Origin: Chitinophaga niabensis
GTDB taxonomy: Bacteria > Bacteroidota > Bacteroidia > Chitinophagales > Chitinophagaceae
Direction of reading: 5' to 3'
Assembly: GCF_900129465.1 (NCBI RefSeq)
Contig: NZ_FSRA01000001.1
Span: 1,986,482 to 2,050,481 of the forward strand
DNA: 64,000 nt
Positions 36,301-45,600 of this stretch are shown here, in pieces. Within the stretch, counting starts at the first letter, position 1, and every line of letters starts with the position of its first letter. The translations under genes and the position numbers were made by a program. Below the pieces are notes generated by a model. It made no database searches. It was not told the DNA's origin and saw nothing but the letters and a program-made list of their open reading frames with translations.

Positions 36301-36425
36301 AAAAGATAAAAACGAAAAAGGTAAAAGAAAAAAAAGTGGTGAGCGAGCAGCTGCATGAGATACTGCTGGTAACTTTTGCTGCCGTGATCATACTCATGTT
36401 AGTGTTTAAAACGATGTTCCTGTAA
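36297..36425 (+). CDS. 42-residue single-span membrane microprotein
   Basis: Short open frame: ATG at 36297 overlapping the TGA of the acyltransferase (ATGA), TAA at 36423-36425, five bases before the ATG of the Wzy-like gene. The product is 42 residues: a strongly basic head (MKKIKTKKVKEKK), a short amphipathic stretch (VVSEQLHEILL) and one membrane span (VTFAAVIILMLVFKTMFL). I do not recognise a family. The position-specific overlap, absence of other genes in the gap and clear cytoplasm-in topology argue that it is real. A small partner of the acyltransferase or the polymerase is the natural guess. Confidence 0.6.
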   Translation: MKKIKTKKVKEKKVVSEQLHEILLVTFAAVIILMLVFKTMFL

Positions 36426-36430
36426 TAGCA

Positions 36431-37858
36431 ATGCAACTGAGCAAAAAAAATATCAACCAGTTTTTCGGGATTTTGCTGTGGATCTTACTGATCCCCGCCA
36501 TTGCATGGGTGGGTGCCACAGATGCCAAGATAGCAGCTATGCTGGTAATAGGCATCCTGGGTACTGCTACCTGCCTGGTGTGTATCCTCAATTACAGGTT
36601 GGGATTTTATATCTACATGACCATTTCCCTCATCCTTCCTTTGCTGGAAAGGATGGCTGGTACGGAACTTCCCATGGGTGTAGTAATGGATGGGTTACTG
36701 GGTTGCTCCTTACTGGGGTGTTTCTTTAAAGGAGGGGATCCATCCGCAAAGAAAGTGGATTTCCTGAAAGATCCGCTGCTGATCTCCATCTACCTTTACC
36801 TGCTGTTATTGATATTACAAATAGCCAACCCTTATGGATTCAGCGTTTCAGGCTGGTTCATCTTTATACGGGTAACTTTCCGCAACCTGCTTTTTCTTTA
36901 CCTGGGCCTCCACGTGTTTAACAGCATGAAGGACGTGTATGTATTCTTTAAGTACTGGCTGTTGATGGGTACGCTGGCGGCTATATATGCCTGCATGCAG
37001 CAATGGATGGGACTTATGCCTTACGAAAGAGCATTTATAGCCAGGTATCCGCAAATGTTCAATACCACTATCATCATCAGCGGGATCCGTATCTTCTCTT
37101 TTATGGCAGATGCGGCCTCCTTTGGTATTATCATGGCCTGCAATATTGTGATCATTATGATCATGCTTACGGCCAGGATGGCAATCATTAATCTGCCCAA
37201 AAAGATAGTACTGATCATTTCCCTCGTACTGCATGTGCTGGCACTGGGCTTTTCCGGTACCCGCACAGGGTATGTAATGATCCCGCTGGGCCTGATGCTG
37301 TTCTTCATTGCCAACCTGCAAAAACGGAATACCATTCTCATTGCCGCTGCTTTCGGTTTTTTTGCCATGGTGATCTTATTCGGGCCTTTCCATAGTAACC
37401 CTACCATTGTGCGGGTGAGAACGGCTTTCCTGGGAAAACAGGATGAATCTGTGAATGTAAGGGACCGGAACCGCGCCAAGGCACAACCTTACATCTACTC
37501 CCACCCCTTTGGCGGTGGTTTAATGACCACGGGGGGTAATGCACTGATCTTCCATCCGGGGCATCCCATGGCCAACCTGCAGACAGATAACGGGTACCTG
37601 AGGGCTGTACTGGAAACCGGGTGGCTGGGTATCCTGCTGATGGGCGCCAACTTCGTGATCCTGATCGCCGCTTCTGTCGGGAATTTTTTCCGGGTAAAAG
37701 GTGAGCTGGACAAACTATTAATGATCAGTATGGCGGCGGCGGTGCTTGAAATAGCGCTGGCGCAATATGCCCAGGATGCTTCCACCCTGGTGGAATCTGC
37801 CATCATGCTGAATGCATTCACTGCAATTGTTATAAAAATTAAATACTTATACTCTTAA
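36431..37858 (+). CDS. Wzy/O-antigen ligase-like membrane protein
   Basis: 475 residues with about eleven to twelve hydrophobic segments and a large loop at about residues 325-390. The ligase/polymerase pattern is seen in the loop (RAKAQPYIYSHPFGGG and the NGYLRAVLETGWLGIL stretch). Family members join lipid-linked units to each other or to lipid A. In a locus with Wzx-like, Wzc-like and an initiating transferase it is most simply the Wzy polymerase. It begins 5 bases after the microprotein and is followed by the TolC-like gene after 10 bases. Confidence 0.85.
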   Translation: MQLSKKNINQFFGILLWILLIPAIAWVGATDAKIAAMLVIGILGTATCLVCILNYRLGFYIYMTISLILPLLERMAGTELPMGVVMDGLLGCSLLGCFFKGGDPSAKKVDFLKDPLLISIYLYLLLLILQIANPYGFSVSGWFIFIRVTFRNLLFLYLGLHVFNSMKDVYVFFKYWLLMGTLAAIYACMQQWMGLMPYERAFIARYPQMFNTTIIISGIRIFSFMADAASFGIIMACNIVIIMIMLTARMAIINLPKKIVLIISLVLHVLALGFSGTRTGYVMIPLGLMLFFIANLQKRNTILIAAAFGFFAMVILFGPFHSNPTIVRVRTAFLGKQDESVNVRDRNRAKAQPYIYSHPFGGGLMTTGGNALIFHPGHPMANLQTDNGYLRAVLETGWLGILLMGANFVILIAASVGNFFRVKGELDKLLMISMAAAVLEIALAQYAQDASTLVESAIMLNAFTAIVIKIKYLYS

Positions 37859-37868
37859 AAACTAGAAC

Positions 37869-38585
37869 ATGAAACGTATCTCTTTAGTCGTTCTTGCTTT
37901 GTTCCTGGGTTTTGCTACACAGGCGCAGGTTGTGAAAACAGATACCAGCGTTTTGTTGAAACTGCCCCCTGACCCGGCCAGGATAGCCCGTTTTAAAGAA
38001 AAGCTGGTGGAGTTGGCTTTGCAGCACCCGGATATGAAACAATACGCAATTAAAAAGCAGATCAACAAATACGAACTGAACAGCACCGGCGCGCAATGGT
38101 TAAACCATTTCAACGCAGCCGGTAACTTAAATGAGTTCACGCTAAAAGGTGGCAGTTCCAACAATACTTTCTTCCCACGGTATAACTTTGGGGTAGTATT
38201 GCCGATCGGTAACCTGATCAAGATCCCGAATGATGTTAAACGCGTAAGGGCAGAGAAAAAGGTACTGGAATCACAGCAGGAATCCGATGCACTGACCATC
38301 AAGGCTACCGTACTGCAATTGTATGAAGAATATGCTGCCAACAAACAACTGTTTGAACTGCATATGCCACTGGTAGAAGATGCATTACTGAACTACCAAC
38401 AGGCTGAAGAGAAATTCCGCGCAGGAGACGAAACCGTTTCCATCGAGCTTTATAAAGAAGCTTACCGCGCATACAATGGTGAAATGGCTAAAAAGATCTT
38501 ACTTGAAAAAGAATTACGCCAGTCCAAACTGAAGCTGGAGGAAATGGTTGGAACAACCTTAGAACAAGTGTTGCTGCAGATATAG
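37869..38585 (+). CDS. secreted helical protein, half-length TolC-like
   Basis: 238 residues with a signal peptide (about 1-20, ending TQAQ). The stretch FPRYNFGVVLPIGNL resembles the beta-barrel edge of TolC-family outer-membrane factors and is followed by a long charged helical region (about residues 120-235) of the TolC hairpin kind. TolC proteins contain two such repeats in about 430 residues; this is about half, so it may be a one-repeat relative or only a coiled-coil periplasmic protein. It sits where an outer-membrane export component would be expected, directly after the Wzy-like gene. Confidence 0.6.
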   Translation: MKRISLVVLALFLGFATQAQVVKTDTSVLLKLPPDPARIARFKEKLVELALQHPDMKQYAIKKQINKYELNSTGAQWLNHFNAAGNLNEFTLKGGSSNNTFFPRYNFGVVLPIGNLIKIPNDVKRVRAEKKVLESQQESDALTIKATVLQLYEEYAANKQLFELHMPLVEDALLNYQQAEEKFRAGDETVSIELYKEAYRAYNGEMAKKILLEKELRQSKLKLEEMVGTTLEQVLLQI

Positions 38586-38613
38586 TTTTCATCATTAACC
38601 AACACTGTCACAC

Positions 38614-39411
38614 ATGTTGAAAATGATCGCTTTGGTTTGTTTTATGCTGGTAGTGGGTACCGTGAACGCGCAATACGAGCCCATGCGTAAAATAGACGTT
38701 AAGATAAGTCCGTGGCAAACAAGGCAGGCACTTATCTATACACCAACACCTACTGTCGCCGGAGAGCGTTTTCCACTACTGATAGCCTTTCACGGAAGAA
38801 GCGTGGCCGGGAAGGACCTTAGCATTATCTATAAAGAAGGTGTACCGCGGCAATTGAAAGAAGGGAAGATGATCGAGGCGGTGAATAAACTGGACGGTAA
38901 GCTGTACAAGTTTATCGTACTGGCCCCTATGGCGCAAAGCTGGTCCTGGGCCCCGCAGGATGTAGGGCCTATGCTGGACGATATCATCAAAAGATACCCG
39001 GTAGACACTACGCGGATCTATCTCACCGGCTATAGCGCCGGCGGATGGTCTGTAGAAGCTGCTAAAACACACAGTCCGGAACTGGCTGCCCGCATTGCGG
39101 CATGTATCACCATGTCTCCCGCCAACCTTGATCCGGATTACCTGAAGCGGTTCAAACTGGTGGCAGATGCCGATATACATACCTGGTATTTTGTTGGTTC
39201 CAAAGACGATTACTTCCGCGAAAACGTAAAACGTTTCATGGACAGTACAGCGAAGTATAAAAAAGGATTATTGAAAATAACGGTCTATCCGGGTGCGCAT
39301 TGCTGCTGGCATTCCTTCCTCACACCCAGGTACAGGGAGAACGACATGAATGTATATGAGTGGCTGCTGCAGTATAAAAAAACATACGCTGTAAAACCCA
39401 GAACAAGATGA
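38614..39411 (+). CDS. secreted alpha/beta-hydrolase, PHB-depolymerase/esterase-like
   Basis: 265 residues with a signal peptide (about 1-20). The catalytic serine is S141 in TGYSAGGWS; D198 or D199 in VGSKDDYF and H229 or H233 in YPGAHCCWHSF complete the triad. The end NVYEWLLQYKK matches the end of the esterase domain in the 16082-22003 protein (NVYEWMLQY), so the two are paralogues. It should act in the periplasm or on the surface on an ester, possibly the acyl groups of this locus' polymer. Its TGA overlaps the next ATG (ATGA). Confidence 0.87.
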   Translation: MLKMIALVCFMLVVGTVNAQYEPMRKIDVKISPWQTRQALIYTPTPTVAGERFPLLIAFHGRSVAGKDLSIIYKEGVPRQLKEGKMIEAVNKLDGKLYKFIVLAPMAQSWSWAPQDVGPMLDDIIKRYPVDTTRIYLTGYSAGGWSVEAAKTHSPELAARIAACITMSPANLDPDYLKRFKLVADADIHTWYFVGSKDDYFRENVKRFMDSTAKYKKGLLKITVYPGAHCCWHSFLTPRYRENDMNVYEWLLQYKKTYAVKPRTR

Positions 39412-39980
39412 ACCGCAGAAAAGCAATAAGGAACATTTTCCTCTTTGGTGGCGCCGGTGCAGCGGCTGTAGGAGGTTTTAACTTCTACCGCTTTTACAAA
39501 ACGCCGGACCTCAGCAGCCTGGAAGGTCATAAAAGGCTGATCGAAGAACTATCGGAGATCATCATCCCGGAAACGGATACGCCCGGTGCAAAATCTGCCG
39601 GTGTAGCACCGGTGATCATCACACTGGTAAAAGACTGTACCAACCGGAAAGCACAGAACAGGTTCCTGTATGGTTTGGAGGATGTGGAAGACTATGCCCG
39701 TTCCAAGTACGGCAAATCTTTCGTGGAATGCGACAAAGCTGCCAAAATTGCTATTACCGGCCACTTTGAACAACGGGACCGCCCATGGGCCGGTATCAAA
39801 GGAAAGGTTTCCCGCAGGCTGATCGGCGATCCCTTTTTTATCACCCTGAAAAAATACACCCTGCTGGGATACGGCACCTCAATGAAAGGAGCCACCATGG
39901 GTATGGCCTACGACTTCATTCCCGGCCACTATAATGGCATTGTGCCGTTGCGCCCGGGGCAGAAATGCTGGGCCACCTGA
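39408..39980 (+). CDS. gluconate 2-dehydrogenase subunit 3 family protein
   Basis: 190 residues. The N-terminus NRRKAIRNIFLFGGAGAAAVGG is a twin-arginine type signal. The body (SSLEGHKRLIEELSEIIIPETDTPGAKSAG, then the aromatic C-terminal GHYNGIVPLRPGQKCWA) matches the small-subunit family that accompanies flavin GMC dehydrogenases of gluconate, glucose and fructose. Such subunits carry the Tat signal and bring the folded flavoprotein subunit across. No GMC gene is next to it, but one without a signal peptide lies at 49515-51212, and I infer they are partners. It overlaps the esterase end and precedes a GT2. Confidence 0.85.
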   Translation: MNRRKAIRNIFLFGGAGAAAVGGFNFYRFYKTPDLSSLEGHKRLIEELSEIIIPETDTPGAKSAGVAPVIITLVKDCTNRKAQNRFLYGLEDVEDYARSKYGKSFVECDKAAKIAITGHFEQRDRPWAGIKGKVSRRLIGDPFFITLKKYTLLGYGTSMKGATMGMAYDFIPGHYNGIVPLRPGQKCWAT

Positions 39981-40001
39981 TCACATAAACATTACGACTC
40001 C

Positions 40002-41186
40002 ATGATACTGCTTTACGTATTATTTTATGTTAGTTTTTTTATCCTCTTCTACAACTATATAGGGTATGGCATCCTGCTGTACATCCTCATAAAGATCAGG
40101 AGACTGATCAAACGCCCCAGGGAAACACAATCCGCATTTGAGCCGGCTGTTACCATCCTCATCGCCGCGTACAACGAAGAAGAGCACATCCGCGAAAAGA
40201 TAGCGAACACACTTGCATTGGAATACCCCGCAGATAAATGTCATTTTATATTTGTTACAGATGGTTCTACAGACGGCACTATGGATATCATCCGGCAGGA
40301 ACCCCGCATACAGCTGCTGCATATCCCGGACCGTAAAGGAAAAACCGCTGCCATTAACCGCGCCATGCCTTTTGTGCAAACCCCCATTGTGATCTTCTGC
40401 GATGCCAACACCATGCTCAACACAGCAGCTATCCGCAATATTGTAAAACATTATGCAGATGAAAAAACCGGTGGTGTGGCCGGAGAAAAGAAAGTGATCA
40501 GCAAAGAAAAAGGAGACGCGGCTTCAACAGAAGGTATCTACTGGAAATATGAATCCTTCCTCAAAAAGCTGGACGCAGAATTGTATTCCGTAGTAGGTGC
40601 AGCAGGAGAACTATTCTCTATCCGTACTGCGCTCTTCCAGCCTGTTGAAGAAGATGTGGTGCTGGACGATTTCATTATTTCCCTGCGCATCAATCAGAAA
40701 GGTTACCGGATCGCATACGCGCCGGATGCTTATGCCATGGAAGAACCTTCCTTCTCCATTGAAGAAGAACATAAGCGTAAGGTAAGGATCAGCGCCGGAG
40801 GTTTTCAATCCATTGTGATGTTAAAAGCATTATTAAATTTCTTTAAATACCCCGTACTTTCTTTCCAGTACATTTCGCACCGCGTATTGCGCTGGACGCT
40901 CTGCCCGCTCAGCATGCCCATTCTTTTTATCAGCAATCTCCTGATCGTAGTGGCTACCGGCAGCCTTTTCTATAGCACCGTACTTGCCGCACAAATGATC
41001 TTCTATACCGTTGCCTTTATTGGTTACCAGCAGGCAAAACAACATATAAAATCCAAGTTCTTTTATATCCCTTTCTACTTTGTTTTCATGAATGCGGCTG
41101 TATACCAGGGCTTTTCCAGGTATCTGCAAAAGAAACAATCCGCCGCCTGGGATAAGTCCAAACGCAGTAAAACCGTTACAGTATGA
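40002..41186 (+). CDS. membrane GT2 glycosyltransferase
   Basis: 394 residues. N-terminal membrane segment, GT-A domain with TILIAAYNEEEHIREKI, FVTDGSTDGTMDI, FCDANTM and EEDVVLDDFIISL, and the RKVRISAGG stretch that takes the place of QxxRW in this group; then three to four membrane segments near the C-terminus. The order of segments resembles poly-GlcNAc- and mannan-type synthases. The linkage made is unknown. Its TGA overlaps the ATG of the next acyltransferase gene. Confidence 0.85.
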   Translation: MILLYVLFYVSFFILFYNYIGYGILLYILIKIRRLIKRPRETQSAFEPAVTILIAAYNEEEHIREKIANTLALEYPADKCHFIFVTDGSTDGTMDIIRQEPRIQLLHIPDRKGKTAAINRAMPFVQTPIVIFCDANTMLNTAAIRNIVKHYADEKTGGVAGEKKVISKEKGDAASTEGIYWKYESFLKKLDAELYSVVGAAGELFSIRTALFQPVEEDVVLDDFIISLRINQKGYRIAYAPDAYAMEEPSFSIEEEHKRKVRISAGGFQSIVMLKALLNFFKYPVLSFQYISHRVLRWTLCPLSMPILFISNLLIVVATGSLFYSTVLAAQMIFYTVAFIGYQQAKQHIKSKFFYIPFYFVFMNAAVYQGFSRYLQKKQSAAWDKSKRSKTVTV

Positions 41187-42340
41187 CGCTCCAGCAAAAT
41201 AACAGGATATACGGATTGGATGCCTTACGGGCAATAGCTATGCTGCTGGGTGTTTTACTCCACACCATCATTGCTTACAAGATCTATCCGAATCCTTCCT
41301 GGCCATCCGATAATTCCCTGCATAGTTACTTTTTTGATGGCGCTTACTACCTGGTCCATTCTTTCAGGATGCAATTGTTTTTTGTAGTAGCGGGCTTTTT
41401 TGCCAGGATGTTATACCTGAAAATAGGTGAGCAGGCATTCATCAGGCATCGTTTCAAACGCATCGTGATCCCTTTTGTGGGAAGTCTCATTTTTATCCTG
41501 CCATTTACGATCGCACCTTTCCTTTATTATAAATACTTTATCGCGGATGGTTTGCCAACGGCAGAGGCCTGGGCCGCACTCCGTTCCCAGTTCTTTCGCT
41601 GGAACGGCATGGCGCATTTGTGGTTCCTGTACTACCTGCTTTTCTTTTACGGGGCAATGCTGGTAGTATTAAGGCTGGTTCCGGCTTTCCTGAAGAACCG
41701 CCTGCTGAACCTGGCTTCCTTTTCACATATCTTACTGATAGGCCTGTTACTGGGCGCTATCCAGGTAATTTTCTGCGAAGAGCCAATTGTTGAAGTATCA
41801 AATGGCATTATACCCCGGTTCTCCAACCTGCTGTATTATGGCTTCTTTTTCGCGGTAGGCTTCCAGGTACATAAAAATGCCGGGCAGCTGAAGCAGATCC
41901 CTCAGCGCACCTGGCTGTACCTCTCCATTGGCTTATTGCTGGCTACCGTACTGTTCTATATACTGATCTGGCATAAAGAACAGCCTTTCCCCTATGGCAT
42001 ATGGATCCTGAAACTGGGGGTAGCCATGCAGAGCACTTTCCTGACATTCGGCGTGATGGGCGTATTCCTGAAATACCTGAACAGGGAAAGCCGGACCTTC
42101 CGCTATATTTCAGATGCCTCCTACTGGCTGTACCTGGTTCACCTGGTGATGGTATCCGGCTTAGAGGTACTGTTCCTTTATACAAATATCCCGGGCATTG
42201 TACGTATAATACTTATACTGACTATTACTTCGGGCGTGGCCCTGGTCACTTACCAATGGTTTATCCGGTATACCTTTATCGGAAATATCCTGCATGGACC
42301 CCGTAAAAGGGAGGAACATATCATAAAAACAATCGCTTAA
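41183..42340 (+). CDS. acyltransferase 3 / OpgC-like family protein
   Basis: 385 residues, about ten membrane segments. The N-terminus reads YGLDALRAIAMLLGVLLHTIIAY with the family histidine, followed by VHSFRMQLFFVVAGFFARM, the acyltransferase-3 signature. OpgC-like members succinylate glucans; the acyl donor here is not known. It is translationally coupled to the preceding GT2 by an ATGA overlap and ends the plus-strand operon, as the next gene starts after a 310-bp gap. Confidence 0.83.
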   Translation: MTLQQNNRIYGLDALRAIAMLLGVLLHTIIAYKIYPNPSWPSDNSLHSYFFDGAYYLVHSFRMQLFFVVAGFFARMLYLKIGEQAFIRHRFKRIVIPFVGSLIFILPFTIAPFLYYKYFIADGLPTAEAWAALRSQFFRWNGMAHLWFLYYLLFFYGAMLVVLRLVPAFLKNRLLNLASFSHILLIGLLLGAIQVIFCEEPIVEVSNGIIPRFSNLLYYGFFFAVGFQVHKNAGQLKQIPQRTWLYLSIGLLLATVLFYILIWHKEQPFPYGIWILKLGVAMQSTFLTFGVMGVFLKYLNRESRTFRYISDASYWLYLVHLVMVSGLEVLFLYTNIPGIVRIILILTITSGVALVTYQWFIRYTFIGNILHGPRKREEHIIKTIA

Positions 42341-42650
42341 TGTCAAATTTTAATATTTTAACCGGGTCAGCTTTTTGCAGTAATGGACTTAAAACATCCA
42401 TTTACCAGCTTTTTCCCGCATTTCACCAAAAAGTAACAACTAGTTATATTAATTCGATATAAATTGCAGCATATTCTTATAAGTATTTTTTCCTTTTCCT
42501 ATCTAAAAGCCTCTAACGCGCAGTGAATGGCGCGAATATTTTAAACCCCGTCCTCTCGAAAAACTTCACGAAATGATGAGCAACGCGTACGCTATCGTAC
42601 TGTCGTGCAGCATCGTTCACAATTAACACGTTAGAGCCAATCTCACATAT
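42341..42650. other. gene-free region before the 2264-residue secreted protein
   Basis: AT-rich first half, more GC-rich second half. CTCTAACG at 42511-42518 and CGTTAGAG at 42629-42636 are exact inverted copies 110 bases apart and could pair in a long 5' leader. No coding frame or clear -33/-7 pair is seen. Confidence 0.4.
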
Positions 42651-45600
42651 ATGAAACAATTTTACTACCTACTGTTCATGGTGTTCCTTTTAGGAGCATT
42701 CCCCGCTAGTGCCCAGGTACTAGACCCCAATGATCCTGTAGTTACCTACAACCCCTCTGCGCCTCCAACAGAGCCACAATGGGGCAGTGTTGGTAAATGG
42801 GTGAGAACTGTCCGCGTGAGCTGGACTTCCACCTCCTACAAGGCTTACATCTACAAAGGCCTGGCCTTCCGGCTGAAATTCCCTAAAAACTATGATGCAT
42901 CTGGTAATAAAAAGTACCCGGTGCTTATATTTTTCCATGGACTTGGTGAGAAAGGCACTATCTATGATAATGAGTATCAGTTGCTCCATGGCGGCCAAAC
43001 CGCTATGAACGCCGTGGATAACGGTAAGTTCGATGGCTTCCTGCTGTATCCTCAGAATCAGTCCGGTTACTACGGCGCTACGCAGTACGACCTGATCAAC
43101 GAACTGATCACTAACTTTTTTGTTCCGCAGATCAATGTGGATATCAACAGGATCACAGCACATGGTCTTTCTGCAGGTGGTACCGCTACCTGGGATTTTC
43201 TGCTGAGACTTCCTAAACAGGTTGCAGGCGCGGGCCCTATCAGTGCTGCTGCCGCTGCTACCGCTAACAGCATCAACGTTTTCAAATTCACGCCTATCTG
43301 GTGGTTCCAGGGTAACGACGATACTAACCCTCCGAAAAGTGTTGCACAGGGTGTATACGACCAGGCCATAGCACAAGGTGCTAATATGAAACTCTCCATC
43401 TATCCCGGCGGCCACGGCATCTGGGACCAGGCTTGGGCAGAAGCAGATTTCTTTGGCTTTATGCAAAGGGCTAACAAAGTGAACCCCTGGCCTTTAACCG
43501 GCAGAACCGAGTTCTGTCCGGGCGACCCCGTTAATTTAACGCTTGGCTTAACCGCAGGATATGATGGTTACGAATGGCGTAAAGATGGCGTGGTGATCCC
43601 TGGCGCTAATAGTAATACCCTTGTTATTAATTCACTCGGTACTTACGATGCCAGGATCAAACGTGGAACTGATTGGTCTTACTGGTCTCCTATCCCTGTG
43701 GTAGTGAAAACAAAAGGCGCTACCGTTCCTCCTACGATCGCTGTTTCCGGCCTGATGAGTAAGGTATTACCTGCTCCGGATGGCTTGAATAAAGTAACTT
43801 TATCTGTTCCTGCTACCTATGCCACTTATCTCTGGAAGAAAACTACAGATGGCACTACATTAGGTACTGCAGCATCATATGACGCAACCACTCCCGGCCT
43901 TTATACAGTTAAGGTTCAGGAACAATTTGGTTGTTCCAGCGACTTCTCTACGCCGTTTGAAGTGATCAATGCTAATGGCCCTAATAAACCAGATGCAGCT
44001 ACCGGCCTTACCGCTACAGACCTCTCCAAAACATCTATCCAGCTGAACTGGGTAGATAAACCTAACCCGGCTTACAATGAAACCGGTTATGAGGTTTACC
44101 GCTCCAACACACCTGGCGGCCCTTATACGCTGCTTGCCATTACTGCCCCTAACGTAGTAACCTATACCAGCACAGGGCTGATCGCCAATACAACCTATTA
44201 CTATATTGTAAGGGCAGTGAATAATACCGCCGCTTCTGCCAATAGTAACGAAGCCAGTGCTAAAACACAGGTGGATAATGTTCCTCCGACTGCTCCGGGT
44301 AACCTTATTGTAACAGCTTCTTCTCAGAATCAGATCAGTCTGAAATGGGATGCTGCTACAGACGATGTAGGTGTTGTTAAATATGACATCTATGTTAACG
44401 GCCTGAAATCCTATACAGTTAACAGTGATAAGCTCACATATGATGTGCTGAACCTTTCAGCAGGTCAGCTGTATACCTTCACTGTAAAAGCCAGGGATAT
44501 TGCAGGTAACTTATCTCCTGCCAGCAACCAGGCCAGCGGTTATGCTACCCTGAAAGGTTTGAAGTACAAGCTGTACCAGGGAGACTGGAATAACCTGCCT
44601 AACTTCGCGACCCTTACGCCGGTTAAAACAGGCATCCAGCCACAGGTAGACATCACCACGATCGGTGCACCGGAAGATTACTTCGGCGTACTGTGGGAAG
44701 GATTTATCAAGATCCCTGTAGCCGGTAACTACACCTTCGAAACATATTCCGATGATGGCAGCAAACTGTACATCGGCCCTTATAGTCATACTGCCACTGC
44801 GCTCGTGAACAACGATGCCCTGCAAGGCCCCACCTACAAAACAGGTACCAGGAACTTTGCTACTGCCGGTATCTATCCTATTGCCATCACTTATTTTGAA
44901 AAGAATGGTGGCCAGGAAATGAAAGTATACTGGAAAAATACAGCTAATGGTGTAGGCAGCACCCGCCAGCTCATCCCAGCTGAATTCTTCGTGGAAGCTG
45001 AATTGCCAGCTGCCAATATAGCTGCACCAACAAACATCATTGCTTCTCCTGCAGCTTATAATAAGATCAACCTTACCTGGACGGATAACAGTAATAACGA
45101 AACTGGTTTCGAAATTTACCGTTCAACTTCCCGTACAGGTACTTATAGTATTGTGAAAACAGTAGGCGCTAATGTAACTACTGCTTCAGACAGCGCGTTG
45201 AACCCCCTCACTACTTACTACTACAAGGTGAAGGCGATCAACGACATGGGTAATTCAGGGTTCCATTCATTGGCAGATGGTGGTTTAGCGTATGATTACT
45301 ATGAACCAGCCACTGTTACTGTATTACCAAACTTTGCTTCGCTCACTCCTGTAAGGTCTGGTACTATCAGCACCGTTTCCCTGAGCATCTCACCTGCACC
45401 AAGGGCAGACAGGTATGCGATAAAGTATGCTGGTTACATCACCATTCCAACCACAGGCAGTTATACTTTCTATACCCGTTCTAACGACGGTAGCAGATTG
45501 TATATCGGTGGGTTCACTGCTGCAGATATCGTAGTGGAAAATGATGGCACCCGTTCCTCTGCATCTGAGAAGAGCGGTACCAAAACTTTAAATGCAGGTA

